Shown here piece by piece: positions 26,249 to 36,100 of a stretch of 64,000 nucleotides of DNA. The stretch is from Rohdeia mirabilis (lineage in GTDB: Bacteria > Planctomycetota > UBA1135 > GCA-002686595). The first letter of the stretch is position 1. Each line of letters begins with the position of its first letter. The notes under the pieces are model-generated. The model saw nothing but the letters and a program-made list of their open reading frames with translations, made no database searches and was not told the origin of the DNA. The DNA is taken from positions 3,720,001 to 3,784,000 of the forward strand of contig CP036290.1 in the NCBI GenBank assembly GCA_007750655.1, read 5' to 3'. The translations under genes and the position numbers were made by a program.

Positions 26249-26665
26249 GGGACTGCTTCGCGTTCGAAGGTCGCGGGGGCGGCTCGAGAGCCGAGGGAGG
26301 GTGCGTCGCGACCACCCGCCCGAGTGGACGAGGTGGCAGCGACCCCGCATGGATCGGGCCGCGGACGGTCGGCGCTGAAGACCTGTTGCCTTTGATCGAC
26401 GCGCCGCGCCACCGCCGTGCACGCCGGGAAAGAAGTTCCGGGGGCGCCGCGTCGTCGCGCGCGAGCGCAGTCACCCTCGATCGGCAGTCCTGCGATCCGG
26501 TGCACCTCGGGCCGTGCCGACCTCGGACTTCTCGGCCGTGGACGGCGGGCGACGGGCGGCGGGCGGAACGGAGCGAGGCCCGCGGCGCCGGTGTCGATCG
26601 CTCGACACGGGCGCCACGGGCCTCTTCGACGCGGTGGCACTCGGTCGTGCCGTCCGCCTGTCGAC
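26249..26665. other. Intergenic region upstream of pilT
   Basis: 417 bp between the EF-G-like gene stop and pilT. It is expected to contain the pilT-pilB-pilC promoter and the terminator of the EF-G-like gene. No convincing promoter consensus, strong hairpin or gene was seen. Confidence 0.4.
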
Positions 26666-28696
26666 TCAGTCGTCGTCGTGCTTCTTCCCGGACTCCGCCA
26701 GGACCTTCGCCTGCTCCGCAGCCGGCACCGACGCATAGCCGTGCGCCTTCATCGACCAGGTCGCCGCGCCGGCGGTCATCGAGCGCAGGTCGCGGTTGTA
26801 GGTGCCCAGCAGCGCGAGCGGTGCGTGCGCGATCACGATCGTCACCGCGCCGTCGCCCTCGGAGGACTGGTCCACCACGTGACCGCGACGGTGGCTGGTG
26901 AGGTCCGAGAAGACCGCCCCCGCGTGCTCGGCCGGGACGTGGATCTCGAGCTCCATCAGGGGCTCGAGCAGCGTCGGCTTGGCCTTCGAGAACGCCTCGC
27001 GGAACGCGCGCGCACCCGCCATCTTGAAGCTCATCTCGTCCGAGTCGACCGCGTGGAACTTGCCGTCGAAGAGCTCGACCTCGACGTCGATCACCTGCGC
27101 GTGGGTCAGGATCCCCTGCGAGCAGATCTCACGCACGCCCTTCTCGACGGCGGGGATCAGGTTCTTCGGGATCGCTCCACCCACGACCTTGTCGTGGAAC
27201 ACGATGCCGGAGCCCTCCGCCGCCGGTCGCACCCGCAGGTGGCACTCGCCGAACTGGCCGCGGCCGCCGCTCTGTTTCTTGTGTCGGTGGCTGGCCTGGG
27301 CCTCGCCGCGAACGGTCTCGCGGTACGCGATGCGCGGCGGCCGCGTCGTGATCTCGATGCCGAAGCGGCGCTTCAGGCGCGACTCGAGGATGTCGAGGTG
27401 CAGCTCGCTCATGCCGCTGACGACCAACTCGTGCGTCAGCGAGTCGTGGCGGTGGCGGAAGGTCGGGTCCTCGGACGCGAGCTTGACGAGCGCCGGCCCG
27501 ATCTTCTGTTCGTCCGCGCGGTTCACCAACTCGATCGCGTGGGACACGAGCGGCTCGGACATGGTCGGGAAGTCGACGGGCACGGCGCCCTTGGCCGAGG
27601 CAGCGACGGGAGATCCGAACGTGTCGCCCACCTCGAGGCCTTCGACCTTCGCCAGAGCGACGATGCTGCCCGCCTCCGCCTCGGTGACGGCTTCGCGGTT
27701 CTTGCCGCCCATCAACACGAACAGGCCCCCGAGCTTCTCCGGTCGCGCATCGCGCCCGACAGCCTGCACGCTCGACTGCGCGGCGAGCCGCCCGTGCAGG
27801 AGCCGCGCGAGACACACCTTGCCCAGGTGCTGGTCGTTGCGGACGCCGAACACGACGCCTTCCGGTTCGCCATCGGTCGACAGGTCCATGGACTCGCCAC
27901 CGCGCGTGTAGCCGCGAACGGTCATCGGGCCCGGGGCCGCGCGCTCGAGGAACGCCAGCAGCTCGTCCACGCCCACACCCGTCTCGGGATTCGCGCAGAG
28001 CACCGGCACCAGGGTCCGGGCGGCGATCGCGCTGGGATAGTGGGCGCGCAGCTCGTCCTCGGTGAGGGTCTGGCTCTCGAGATAGCGCTCGACGGTCGCC
28101 TCGTCCTCGCAGCCGTCGATGACGCGATCCATCAGCCGTTGGCGCCACGGACTCTGGTCGTCGCCGATGACGCGGTGCACGCCCACGAGACGGCCGCCGT
28201 CGAGGTCGGGCAACAGCCCCGGGACGCAGGTCTCGCCGAACGCCGCGCGTAGCTCTTCCACCAGCTGCGCGAAGGGGCGGTTCTCGTCCTCGCAGTGCGT
28301 CGCGACGATCGCCATCGGGCGCCCCGCGGCGTGGATCTCCGCGACCTTGCGCCGCAGGTTGGTCGTAACACCCGACGCGCAGCTGACCACGGCGATCGCC
28401 ATGTCGGCGGCGAACAGTCCCGCGCGCGTCTCGCCCTCGAACTCCGGATAGCCGGGCGTGTCGACGAAGTTCCAGTCGAAGTCGCCGTGCCGCGCGTGGA
28501 CGACCGCGAGCTGGAGCGTGTGCTGCTTCTCCTGCTCCTCCGGCTCCGTGTCGCACAGGCTCGTCCGATCCCCCACCGAGCCCTTGCGCTCGGTCGCGCC
28601 GGCGGCGAACGCGAGAGCGTCCACCAACGTCGTCTTGCCTGCACCAGGGTGACCGATGAACACGACGTTGCGGTGGCGCGGGCTCGGATGGCTCAT
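26666..28696 (-). CDS. EF-G-like translational GTPase (EF-G2 type)
   Basis: A 676-aa translation-factor GTPase starting at the ATG at 28696. Motifs: P-loop GHPGAGKTTL (15-24), switch I Thr in EKQHTLQ near 57, switch II DTPGYPEF near 78 (canonical EF-G has DTPGHVDF), and an atypical G4 region VATHCEDE near 130 where NKxD is expected. The EF-G domain IV loop HRHKKQSGGRGQFG is near 476, and domain V is present. Tyr in place of the switch II His is characteristic of the EF-G-like paralogue group found beside canonical FusA in many bacteria. Its role is less clear than that of the main translocase. The C-terminus is acidic (KKHDDD). The gene stands alone rather than in a str operon. Confidence 0.9.
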   Translation of the reverse strand: MSHPSPRHRNVVFIGHPGAGKTTLVDALAFAAGATERKGSVGDRTSLCDTEPEEQEKQHTLQLAVVHARHGDFDWNFVDTPGYPEFEGETRAGLFAADMAIAVVSCASGVTTNLRRKVAEIHAAGRPMAIVATHCEDENRPFAQLVEELRAAFGETCVPGLLPDLDGGRLVGVHRVIGDDQSPWRQRLMDRVIDGCEDEATVERYLESQTLTEDELRAHYPSAIAARTLVPVLCANPETGVGVDELLAFLERAAPGPMTVRGYTRGGESMDLSTDGEPEGVVFGVRNDQHLGKVCLARLLHGRLAAQSSVQAVGRDARPEKLGGLFVLMGGKNREAVTEAEAGSIVALAKVEGLEVGDTFGSPVAASAKGAVPVDFPTMSEPLVSHAIELVNRADEQKIGPALVKLASEDPTFRHRHDSLTHELVVSGMSELHLDILESRLKRRFGIEITTRPPRIAYRETVRGEAQASHRHKKQSGGRGQFGECHLRVRPAAEGSGIVFHDKVVGGAIPKNLIPAVEKGVREICSQGILTHAQVIDVEVELFDGKFHAVDSDEMSFKMAGARAFREAFSKAKPTLLEPLMELEIHVPAEHAGAVFSDLTSHRRGHVVDQSSEGDGAVTIVIAHAPLALLGTYNRDLRSMTAGAATWSMKAHGYASVPAAEQAKVLAESGKKHDDD

Positions 28697-29053
28697 GGGC
28701 GGTGGACTCCTTGTCGTCGACGGATCTACGGGGGAAGGGCTCCTGCGCACGGCCGCAGGGGCCGGCCCGATCCTACCCTGGATCCGAAGAAGCGTCCGAT
28801 CGGGGCTCGCGCGTGCGTCTGGCGCCGCCGAGCGCGAACGCGGGCGATGGACGGCACCGATGGACGGCACCGACGGACGTCCCCGCGAACGACGTCCCCA
28901 CGAACGACGGATGGCCCGACTCGGTCGAGTCGGGCCATCCGTCGTCCACCGCTTCGGGTGGTGCGCGGCGGCCGGAGCCTGCGCCAGAGGTGGGCGCTCG
29001 CCGGCGCCGCGTCCGGGTGTGGCCCCGGAGCACGGCGTCCGCGCGCCTTTCGA
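28697..29053. other. Intergenic region with terminator and short direct repeats
   Basis: 357 bp between the OmpA-like gene stop and the EF-G-like start. Besides the hairpin at 28905-28944 it contains direct copies of ATGGACGGCACCG near 28847 and 28860, and of GAACGACG close by. No gene seen. Confidence 0.5.
28905..28944 (-). terminator. Terminator hairpin after OmpA-like gene
   Basis: A perfect 19-bp inverted repeat (CGACGGATGGCCCGACTCG and its complement) with a two-base centre, about 110 bp beyond the stop of the OmpA-like gene. Confidence 0.8.
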
Positions 29054-29740
29054 TCAGCGTCGGTGGACGACGATCTCGACGCGACGGTTGCGCGCCTTGC
29101 CGCCGGCGGAGGAGTTGTCCGCGATCGGGCGGTACTCACCGTGGCCGGCGACGATGCAGTTGGCGTCCGAGACGCTGCACTGCTCCACGAGGAAGCTGTG
29201 CACCGAACGAGCGCGTGCGATCGAGAGTTCGCGGTTCGAGGAGAACTTGCTCTTCGTGGGCTGATCGGTGTCGGTGTGGCCTTCGATCCAGTACTCGGCG
29301 CTCGGGTACTCGTTCCGCAGGCGCGTCGCCACGAGGCGCACGGCGTCCTGGCCGCCGGGCGACAGACTGGCGGACCCCGAAGCGAACGTGATGCCGGCCG
29401 GGATCGAGATGACCAGGTCCTGACCGCGCATGGAGACTTCCATGCCGGCGTTGGTCAGCTCGCTGAAGTTCGGGGTCGGCAGGGGCGCCGAGGCGTCGCG
29501 CAGGCGCGCGTCGAGGGAGCTCAGCTCGGACTCGTAGGTGTTGACCTGACGCTCGAGCTCGAGCTTCTCGCTCTTCAGGCGCGAGTTCTCGTCGCGGAGG
29601 GTGATGACCTCGTCCTGGTAGGCCTGCAGCGCTTGCTGGGTGGCGCAACCGGAGGTGAAGGGGGCCACGAGCGCGACGACGGCGAGCGCCAGGAGGCGGC
29701 TGCGACGCGGCGCGACGGTGCGGGAAGTGGGGACGGACAT
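29054..29740 (-). CDS. OmpA/Pal-like lipoprotein with coiled coil
   Basis: A 228-aa outer-membrane lipoprotein. The signal peptide ends in the lipobox TSGC (Cys near 32). A heptad-rich coiled coil follows (YQDEVITLRDENSRLKSEKL, about 41-85), then an OmpA-type peptidoglycan-binding domain: ITFASGSASLSP near 118, IEGHTDTDQP near 152 and the C-terminal GKARNRRVEIVV near 216, which includes the conserved Asp- and Arg-containing segments that bind diaminopimelate. It would tether the outer membrane to peptidoglycan. It lies between pilD and the EF-G-like gene, with a terminator downstream. It resembles Pal or YiaD rather than a porin, since no beta-barrel is present. Confidence 0.92.
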   Translation of the reverse strand: MSVPTSRTVAPRRSRLLALAVVALVAPFTSGCATQQALQAYQDEVITLRDENSRLKSEKLELERQVNTYESELSSLDARLRDASAPLPTPNFSELTNAGMEVSMRGQDLVISIPAGITFASGSASLSPGGQDAVRLVATRLRNEYPSAEYWIEGHTDTDQPTKSKFSSNRELSIARARSVHSFLVEQCSVSDANCIVAGHGEYRPIADNSSAGGKARNRRVEIVVHRR

Positions 29741-29831
29741 GGTGGATAGGGGCTCGGGGCCTCGAGGGCGACGATCGGACCTGGTGTGCCGCGACCTGGC
29801 GCTGGCGAACCGACGTGTTCGGCCGATGTGT

Positions 29832-30764
29832 TCAGTGGGCTGCTGGCAGCAGCGTGAGCAGATCATCCCAGGCCACCAGGGTGAATCCAATGCCCAAGGC
29901 CAGGTAGGGGCCAAAGGGGAGATAACGCCCGATCCTGCGCGCTGCAGCGAAGGTCCAGAAAAGGGACTTCCTACGTCCGCGGCTGCGCTGACGACGTCGC
30001 AGCAGGAGGAAGAAGCGCCAGATCCCCCCCACCCCGGCGATCGAGCCGAAGAAGGCCCCGACCAGGAAGGCGGCGAGTGCGCCGCCGGGGCCGATCAGCC
30101 CCCCCGCCGCCGCCATGAGCTTGACGTCGCCCAGGCCCATGGCGTCGCGGCCGTAGATGCGCGAGCCGATCCAGCCCACCAGGAGCGGCAGCCCCCCACC
30201 GGCGAGGATGCCCGCCAGGGACCCCGCCAGGGCGCCGAACCGATCCACCGAGTCGGGATCGCCCGAGAGCTGTTGGGCCACCCAGGTGTCGGCCTGGAGC
30301 GCTGGGACCGCGAGGCAGAGGAAGGGCGCCAGAACGGTCCCGCCGATCGAGATCTCGTCGGGGATCTCGAAGAACTCGAAGTCGACGGCGCTCGCGATGA
30401 CCAGAGCCGTCAGGACGACCCACCAGACGAGCAGGAGACCGAGGTTCTGGTCGGGCACGAGCCACAGCGCGAGCGCGAACAGACCGCCGAGGATCACTTC
30501 CACGAGCGGGTACCGCCAGCCGATCGGCGAACGGCACGACCGACAACGGCCGGCGAGCGAGATCCACGAGACGAGCGGCAGGTTGTCGAACCAGCGCAAC
30601 TGATAGCCGCAGGTCGGACACAGGGACCGCCGCGGATGGGTCATCGACAGCTCGGGCCGCGGCAGCCGGTGGATCGCCGCGTTGGCGAAGGAGCCGGCTG
30701 TCAGACCGAACAGCACCGCGAACAGGTACTGGAGGATCGGCGGCAGATCGAAGGGGCTCAGCAC
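29832..30764 (-). CDS. pilD: Prepilin peptidase / N-methyltransferase
   Basis: A 310-aa polytopic membrane aspartyl protease that cleaves class III prepilin leaders and methylates the new N-terminus. The N-terminal cytoplasmic zinc-binding domain has two CxxC motifs (Cys49/Cys52 and Cys74/Cys77). The catalytic aspartates are Asp128 in ASAVDFEFFEIPD and Asp213 in MGLGDVKLMAAAG. About eight membrane segments are visible. It is needed for the pilin at 21090, from which it is separated by the OmpA-like, EF-G-like and pilT-B-C genes on the same strand. Confidence 0.97.
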   Translation of the reverse strand: MLSPFDLPPILQYLFAVLFGLTAGSFANAAIHRLPRPELSMTHPRRSLCPTCGYQLRWFDNLPLVSWISLAGRCRSCRSPIGWRYPLVEVILGGLFALALWLVPDQNLGLLLVWWVVLTALVIASAVDFEFFEIPDEISIGGTVLAPFLCLAVPALQADTWVAQQLSGDPDSVDRFGALAGSLAGILAGGGLPLLVGWIGSRIYGRDAMGLGDVKLMAAAGGLIGPGGALAAFLVGAFFGSIAGVGGIWRFFLLLRRRQRSRGRRKSLFWTFAAARRIGRYLPFGPYLALGIGFTLVAWDDLLTLLPAAH

Positions 30765-30855
30765 GCACCGAAGGTAGCGAGGGCGCGGTCGGCGACGGCC
30801 GATCGAGCGCGTCGACGCGGAGCGAAACCCCGACCTGGCACGGAGCCGAGCGCGC

Positions 30856-32877
30856 TCACTCCCAGACGAGTTCGATCTCGTCGACCCACGGCGGATCCCA
30901 GGCGCTCGGGAAGCCGGGCCGCGCCGGTGCGACGACGAGATCGATGCGCAGGCGCACGACCGTCGTGTCCTCGAGCAGGCGCAGGTCCGTCACGGGCTCG
31001 AGATCGACGAGGCGCCCCTGGGCGTCGGTCCCCACACCGATGAACGCGACCTCGTAGCGCGTGCCGCCCGGTTCGTCGTCGGTCCCCGGCTCCGGCCGAC
31101 CGGCGGCGCGCGCCGCACTCCAGTGGCGGAAGTCGTTCCCCGGAGTCAGCGGACCCGAGACGATCGACCAACGCTGCTCGCGCACCAGCGGGTTCAGGGC
31201 GGGCTCGTCGATCTCGAGCGGCATGTCGTAGATCCAGGCGTCCACGGCGCTGCGGCCGAACGGCTTCGTGATGCGCGCCTCGCTGGCGCGCACGCGACCG
31301 GGGATGCGCACGCGGCCCCCGGCCACCAGGATCAGCGGACCGTCCACGTCGATGTCGCCGTCGACGACCAGGTCGCCGCCGCACACGAGACAGGTCACGG
31401 GCAGCTGCTCGCGCTCCGCCCGCTCCAGGAACCGTGTGAGCGTCTCCCGCTCCTCGAACTCGAGCCACGGCACGTCGAGCTCGCCCTCGTCGAACCGCAG
31501 TCGCCTGAGCCACGCCGCGTGACTCTCGTCGGGAGCCTGACGCGCTTCGCCGGTCTGCACGCGTCGGACCAGGCGGCCCGAGATGGTCGCGCGACCTTGG
31601 GCGGCGAGCAGGACGAGACCGGGCGCGCCGAACTCGACGGTCGCTCCTGTGGGGATCGTGAGGTCCGTGGCCTCGAAGCGCGTGCGCTCGCCCGGGTCGG
31701 TGAGTTCGACGGCGCCGTCCTTCCCGGTGCCGACCGCTCGCGGCAGGAGCAGACGGACCCTCCCGTCCCCCTCCCAGCGCGCCTGTCCGATCGAACCGTC
31801 GACCGAACGCGGCGACGCCAGGTCGTCCGACGCGAAGGTCTCGATCAGCCGGCGACCGAGGACGAGCGGGGCCGCGTTCTCGACGAACAGGGGCACGGCG
31901 AAGGCCAGGTTGCGGAAGGCCGACTCGATGGGCGTCCCGCCGAGATCTCGCAACGGCACACCGAGGCTCGGCACTTCGATCAGGCTGTAGGCGCCGACCT
32001 CGAGCAGCTGTGGCAGGCCGCTCGCGTCGCGGGGCATGAGTTCGATGCGCGCGAACTCGGGTCGGTTCTCCACGAGGCGCGCGCGGAGTTCGACGAACTC
32101 GGGGCGGGCGGACGGGTGCCCGTCGACCTGAGGTGTGTTCGTCGGCGCCGTGCCGGCATCTTGCGCGTCGTTGCGCTGTGCGTCGATGCGGCTGGGAACC
32201 AGGACGAAGCGCTCGTTCGACAGCGAACGCGGATCGACGGCCTTGTCGCTGAGCAGGTGCCAAGGCTCGCCGGCCCCCACCGTCGCGTCCTCGATCGTGA
32301 GGCGGGCGCTGCGTTCGGGCGCCTCGTCGAGGAAGGGTGTGTCGTCGGCCCGAGTGGTCTCGAACGCGTACTCCATCGAACGCTCGAGCGGCGCGCCGTC
32401 CCGTCCGCGCAGGGCGTCGACGCGCGGGAAGCCGGCGAGTCGCAGGGTGTAGCGCTGGGAGGGCAGGAACCCACCGTCCGCGAGCTCGGGCGAGCGCGAC
32501 AGGTCCGGCTCGAACTCGAGGCGACGGCCGACGACGCGAACGGATCCGCGCGCGCGCCGTCCTTCGACGTCGGTCACCGAGAAGGACGCGCGCGTCAGCG
32601 AGCGCGGGTCGAGCGGGTGCGAGAAGTGGACGACGAGCGGCTCGTTGAGCAGGACTCCCTGGGCGCGCTCGTGGCGGAACTGGGTGACCGCCAGACTCGG
32701 CCCCGGCGCGGGCCTCTCGTCGCACGCCCCCAGACCCAGGCTCGCGCACACCGCGAGAAGGCCGACCGCTGTCGCGCGCGCCAGCCCGCCGGGTACGCGT
32801 GTCTGGTGGCGGGCGACGGCGCCGTCCGAGCGGGTGCTCGGATCGGGCGTGTCGGAACGGGTGATCGGTCGCAGCAC
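30856..32877 (-). CDS. Large Ig-like lipoprotein (2)
   Basis: A 673-aa protein with a GTG start at 32877. A long polar N-region of about 35 residues precedes the hydrophobic stretch and lipobox SLGLGAC (Cys near 52); no alternative ATG or GTG lies closer. The mature part begins with Big_5/SbsA-type Ig-like regions (LVVHFSHPLDPRSLTRASFS near 82-101, SDKAVDPRSLSNERFVLVP near 210). Later come two beta-helix-like turns (TIPTGATVEFGAPGLVLL near 400, GGDLVVDGDIDVDGPLILVA near 500) akin to those in the two glycine-rich lipoproteins, but without the long glycine blocks. Function unknown. It lies downstream of the 33160 lipoprotein on the same strand, with a strong hairpin between them. Confidence 0.75.
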   Translation of the reverse strand: MLRPITRSDTPDPSTRSDGAVARHQTRVPGGLARATAVGLLAVCASLGLGACDERPAPGPSLAVTQFRHERAQGVLLNEPLVVHFSHPLDPRSLTRASFSVTDVEGRRARGSVRVVGRRLEFEPDLSRSPELADGGFLPSQRYTLRLAGFPRVDALRGRDGAPLERSMEYAFETTRADDTPFLDEAPERSARLTIEDATVGAGEPWHLLSDKAVDPRSLSNERFVLVPSRIDAQRNDAQDAGTAPTNTPQVDGHPSARPEFVELRARLVENRPEFARIELMPRDASGLPQLLEVGAYSLIEVPSLGVPLRDLGGTPIESAFRNLAFAVPLFVENAAPLVLGRRLIETFASDDLASPRSVDGSIGQARWEGDGRVRLLLPRAVGTGKDGAVELTDPGERTRFEATDLTIPTGATVEFGAPGLVLLAAQGRATISGRLVRRVQTGEARQAPDESHAAWLRRLRFDEGELDVPWLEFEERETLTRFLERAEREQLPVTCLVCGGDLVVDGDIDVDGPLILVAGGRVRIPGRVRASEARITKPFGRSAVDAWIYDMPLEIDEPALNPLVREQRWSIVSGPLTPGNDFRHWSAARAAGRPEPGTDDEPGGTRYEVAFIGVGTDAQGRLVDLEPVTDLRLLEDTTVVRLRIDLVVAPARPGFPSAWDPPWVDEIELVWE

Positions 32878-33015
32878 GTCCCGGAGGATACGGACTCGAC
32901 CGGTCGGGTAGGCGCCGGGTGCTGAGGTGAAGGCCGGCTGCGGTTGGTGGGCGGGACGGCGACTCGCGGCCCGAGCGCGACGTGTGTCGACGAACCCTGA
33001 TCGCGCCCAGCACGT

Positions 33016-33056
33016 GCGAGTGGCCGGGTCCGACAGGTGTCGGGCCCGGCCACTCG
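33016..33056 (-). terminator. Terminator hairpin between two lipoprotein genes
   Basis: CGAGTGGCCGGGTCCGACA pairs with TGTCGGGCCCGGCCACTCG (19 bp, one G-T-type mismatch), about 105 bp beyond the stop of the 33160 gene. Confidence 0.8.
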
Positions 33057-33120
33057 TGCCGTGAGGCTCGCGCCTCGTCGTTCATGGGCTCGAACTCAGG
33101 TCCGATAGCCCCGCGTCCAA

Positions 33121-33168
33121 GAACTCGCGTCCTAGAATTCGCGTCCTAGAATTCGCGTCCTAGAATTC
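33121..33168. repeat. 14-bp tandem repeat across a stop codon
   Basis: Three 14-bp units (GAATTCGCGTCCTA, first copy GAACTCGCGTCCTA) and a partial fourth. On the minus strand each full unit restates the end of the coding sequence (Glu-Phe-stop), so the stop region of the giant lipoprotein gene has been tandemly copied. Confidence 0.9.
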
Positions 33169-36100
33169 GAAGAACAGGCGCAGGAAGTCGAGGCTCGGAA
33201 GTTCCTCGTCGCCGGAGAGGCCGATCGATCCGTCCGCGTCGTTGTTGAACGTCACGCGGAAACGGAAGAAGTCGATCGAATCGCCGGCCGGACCGTTGAA
33301 CGCCGCCATGTCGGCGGGATCGGCGGTCCAGTCCACAGCGGGGTTCTCCACGTCCGGGGCGCCGTTCGAGTCGGCGGTCAGCCCTTGGAACTCCACCGTG
33401 ATGGCGGCGGTGTTCGGCATGCGGTCCAAGGTGCCGTCGCTCTCGACGCGGTAGAAGCGCGGGACGAGGCTCCCCGTGACCGAACCACCGGTGTAGGCCG
33501 ACAGATCAGGTGCGCCCTCGAGCTGGAGGGTTACTTCCGACGTGGTGCCGTAGGTGAACGTGCCCGAGGCGACCGTGAAGTCGTCCTGGTTCGAACCACC
33601 GTCCGACAGGCTCAGTCCCTGCTGACGCAGGAGCTGGGTGTTGCGCAGGTACATGTTGCGCGTCACGTCGTCGGCCACGGCCTGCGGGAACCGCAGCGTC
33701 ACCTGGTCGGTCGTGTCGTTGACCGTCACGTTCACACCCGTCGCGGTGATCACGGCCGCCTCGGCGTCGACCACCTGCCCGGTGGACGGGATGTCTCCCG
33801 AGTTCGCGGACGGCAGCTCCGAGAAGCCGTAGCGCAGGCGCCCGTTGGGCAGCGACGACGACACGTCGAGAGTTGCTCCGCCGAGCGGGACCGCGCGGCT
33901 GACGACGCGCGAACGGGCACCGAAGGTCGGGAAGCAGACCAGCGGGTTCGGCACACCGAAGCTGTTGATGTTCGCAGCCGTGCCGATGTTCAAGAGGGCC
34001 CATCCACCCACGTCCGGATCGTCGTCGAAGACGTGCAGCTGGATGACACCCGCTCCACCGTTGCCGCCGCCAGCATCGCCGGAGTTGTCGGTCCCAGTGG
34101 TTCCGAAGGTGTTGTTCTCACCCCCACCGCCGAGGCCACCGACGGCCCGGAACAGCGTGTTGGCGCCGTTGCCGCGCAGGTCGAAGCCGCCCGAGGCTTC
34201 CAGGACCAAGAAGCCGGCCGAGCCGCCACCGGAACCTCCGGCGACTCCGCCACTGTCGAATCCGGCACGACGCTCACCGCGTCCTCCGATTCCGCCAGAG
34301 ACGTCGATCAAGCCGCTCGTCCCGACGAAGAACAGGCCCAGGCAGCTGATGCGCATCAGACCGCCGCCGCCGGCGCCGCTCGCGGCACGCATGTTCTTGG
34401 CCTGGGTGAACGAACCGGGGTAGTTGGTGTCCTTGATGGAGTCACCACCCGCACCACCGCCGGAACCGGGCAGGGGCGTCGAGAACTCTCCGATGGTGAC
34501 GTCTCCGGTTCCCAGAGCACCGCCGCGACGCAGGCCCCAGAAGTTGTCGCTGACGATGCCGTTCTGAAGCACGGAGTCACCGTCGTCCCCGCCCTGGGGC
34601 GGGCTGGATCCGGTGATCGCACCGAGGGCACCGGTGTTCGCTCCGCCGCCGGCGGCGATCGTCGTGCCGTCGTTGCCGGGGCGCGCGTTGACCCCCTGGG
34701 TGTTGCCTTGGGTGCCACCGAAGTCGTCCGTGGTCCGTCCACCACCGCCACCACCGGCGCGTCGGGTGTCGCCGGGAGTCGTGTTGCCGTAGCCCGACTC
34801 GCCGCCACGCCCGCCGACTCCCGGCTGGTTGAAGGGTCCGAATCCGTCACCACCCTTCTCGTCCGGTTCGATCAGGTTCGAGGGCGAGGCCGTGCCGCCA
34901 CGTCCGCCGCCACCGTTGCCGTTGACACCGGGGATCGAAGCCACCGAGGACAGAGCGTCCTGGTCCTTCGCGTTGTCGCCCTTGCACTCGATCGTGCCGC
35001 GCACGGTTACGTTGCCCGTGGCCCAGATCTCGACGGGGTTCGGGCCGACGAAGCGCAGCGTGGCTCCCGCCTTGACCTCGAGGTCGCGCAGGTAGATGAC
35101 CCCGTCCGTGATGGACTGCTGGTCGTCGATCCCGATCCCGCCGGGGGTGCTGTTCGTGATCGAACCGTTGCTCGTGTTCACCACCAGCAATTCGTCCGGC
35201 TCCAGGATCAGGTCGAAGCCCGGGGACAGGTTCGACCGCGTCGGGAACTCGAACGAAGCCCTCAGGCGTCCACCGCCCCAGTCCGCCTCCGGCAGGTCCA
35301 GAAGGACCTCGGTGTCGAGGAATGACGTGCTGTCGAAGGTCTCGAGGAGTTCGTCGACGAGCGGTTGGCTCGCGAAGGCCGGAATGCCCGTTCCCGCGTT
35401 CGTGCGGAAACGTGCGAAGTCGTTCACCGAGAGCGTGCTCTGGCTGCCGACGATGTCCTCGAACGCAGCGTCGATCTCGACCCGCAGGAGCGCGTCCTTC
35501 GGCAGGATGCCGACGGCGTCCAAGCGGATGCGCGCGCCCAACTCCGTGCAGTTCTCGACGAGCGTCACGTCGGTCGGGACGGGATCCCAGATCGACGTTC
35601 CGGCGCGGTTGAACTGCAGCTTGAGGCGATCGGAACTGATGTTCGTCGCGGACGGGTTGACCGGCTGGTCGAACTCGAGGATGACCGAGAACCGGTCGTC
35701 GCCACCCGAGTAGAGGTTCAGGGGCAGGTCGTCGATCACCGTCGGCGTGGTACCGACCAGGACGAACGGTTCGACGTCGCCGTTGCCGATCTCGATGCGG
35801 CTGAGGTTCATCGCCGGCACCTGGCCCGGAAGCGGTTGGGCCACGAGCACACGCGGCGGCGCCGGAACCGTGTCGAAGAAGATCTCTTCGGGCGACGTGG
35901 ACGAGGGCGTGATGAAGGTCCGCTGCTGGGAGGCACCCAAGCTCGAACCGCCCGCCGAGCGCACCGCGATGCCGCCACCGCCGTCGCTCCCGAGGATGAG
36001 GACCGCGTAGGACTCACCCACCGCGAGACCGGAGTCCGAGAGATCGGGCTCGGTGGGACAGCGCGGCTGGAAGCGCACGGTCGACGGGTCGATCAGCTTG

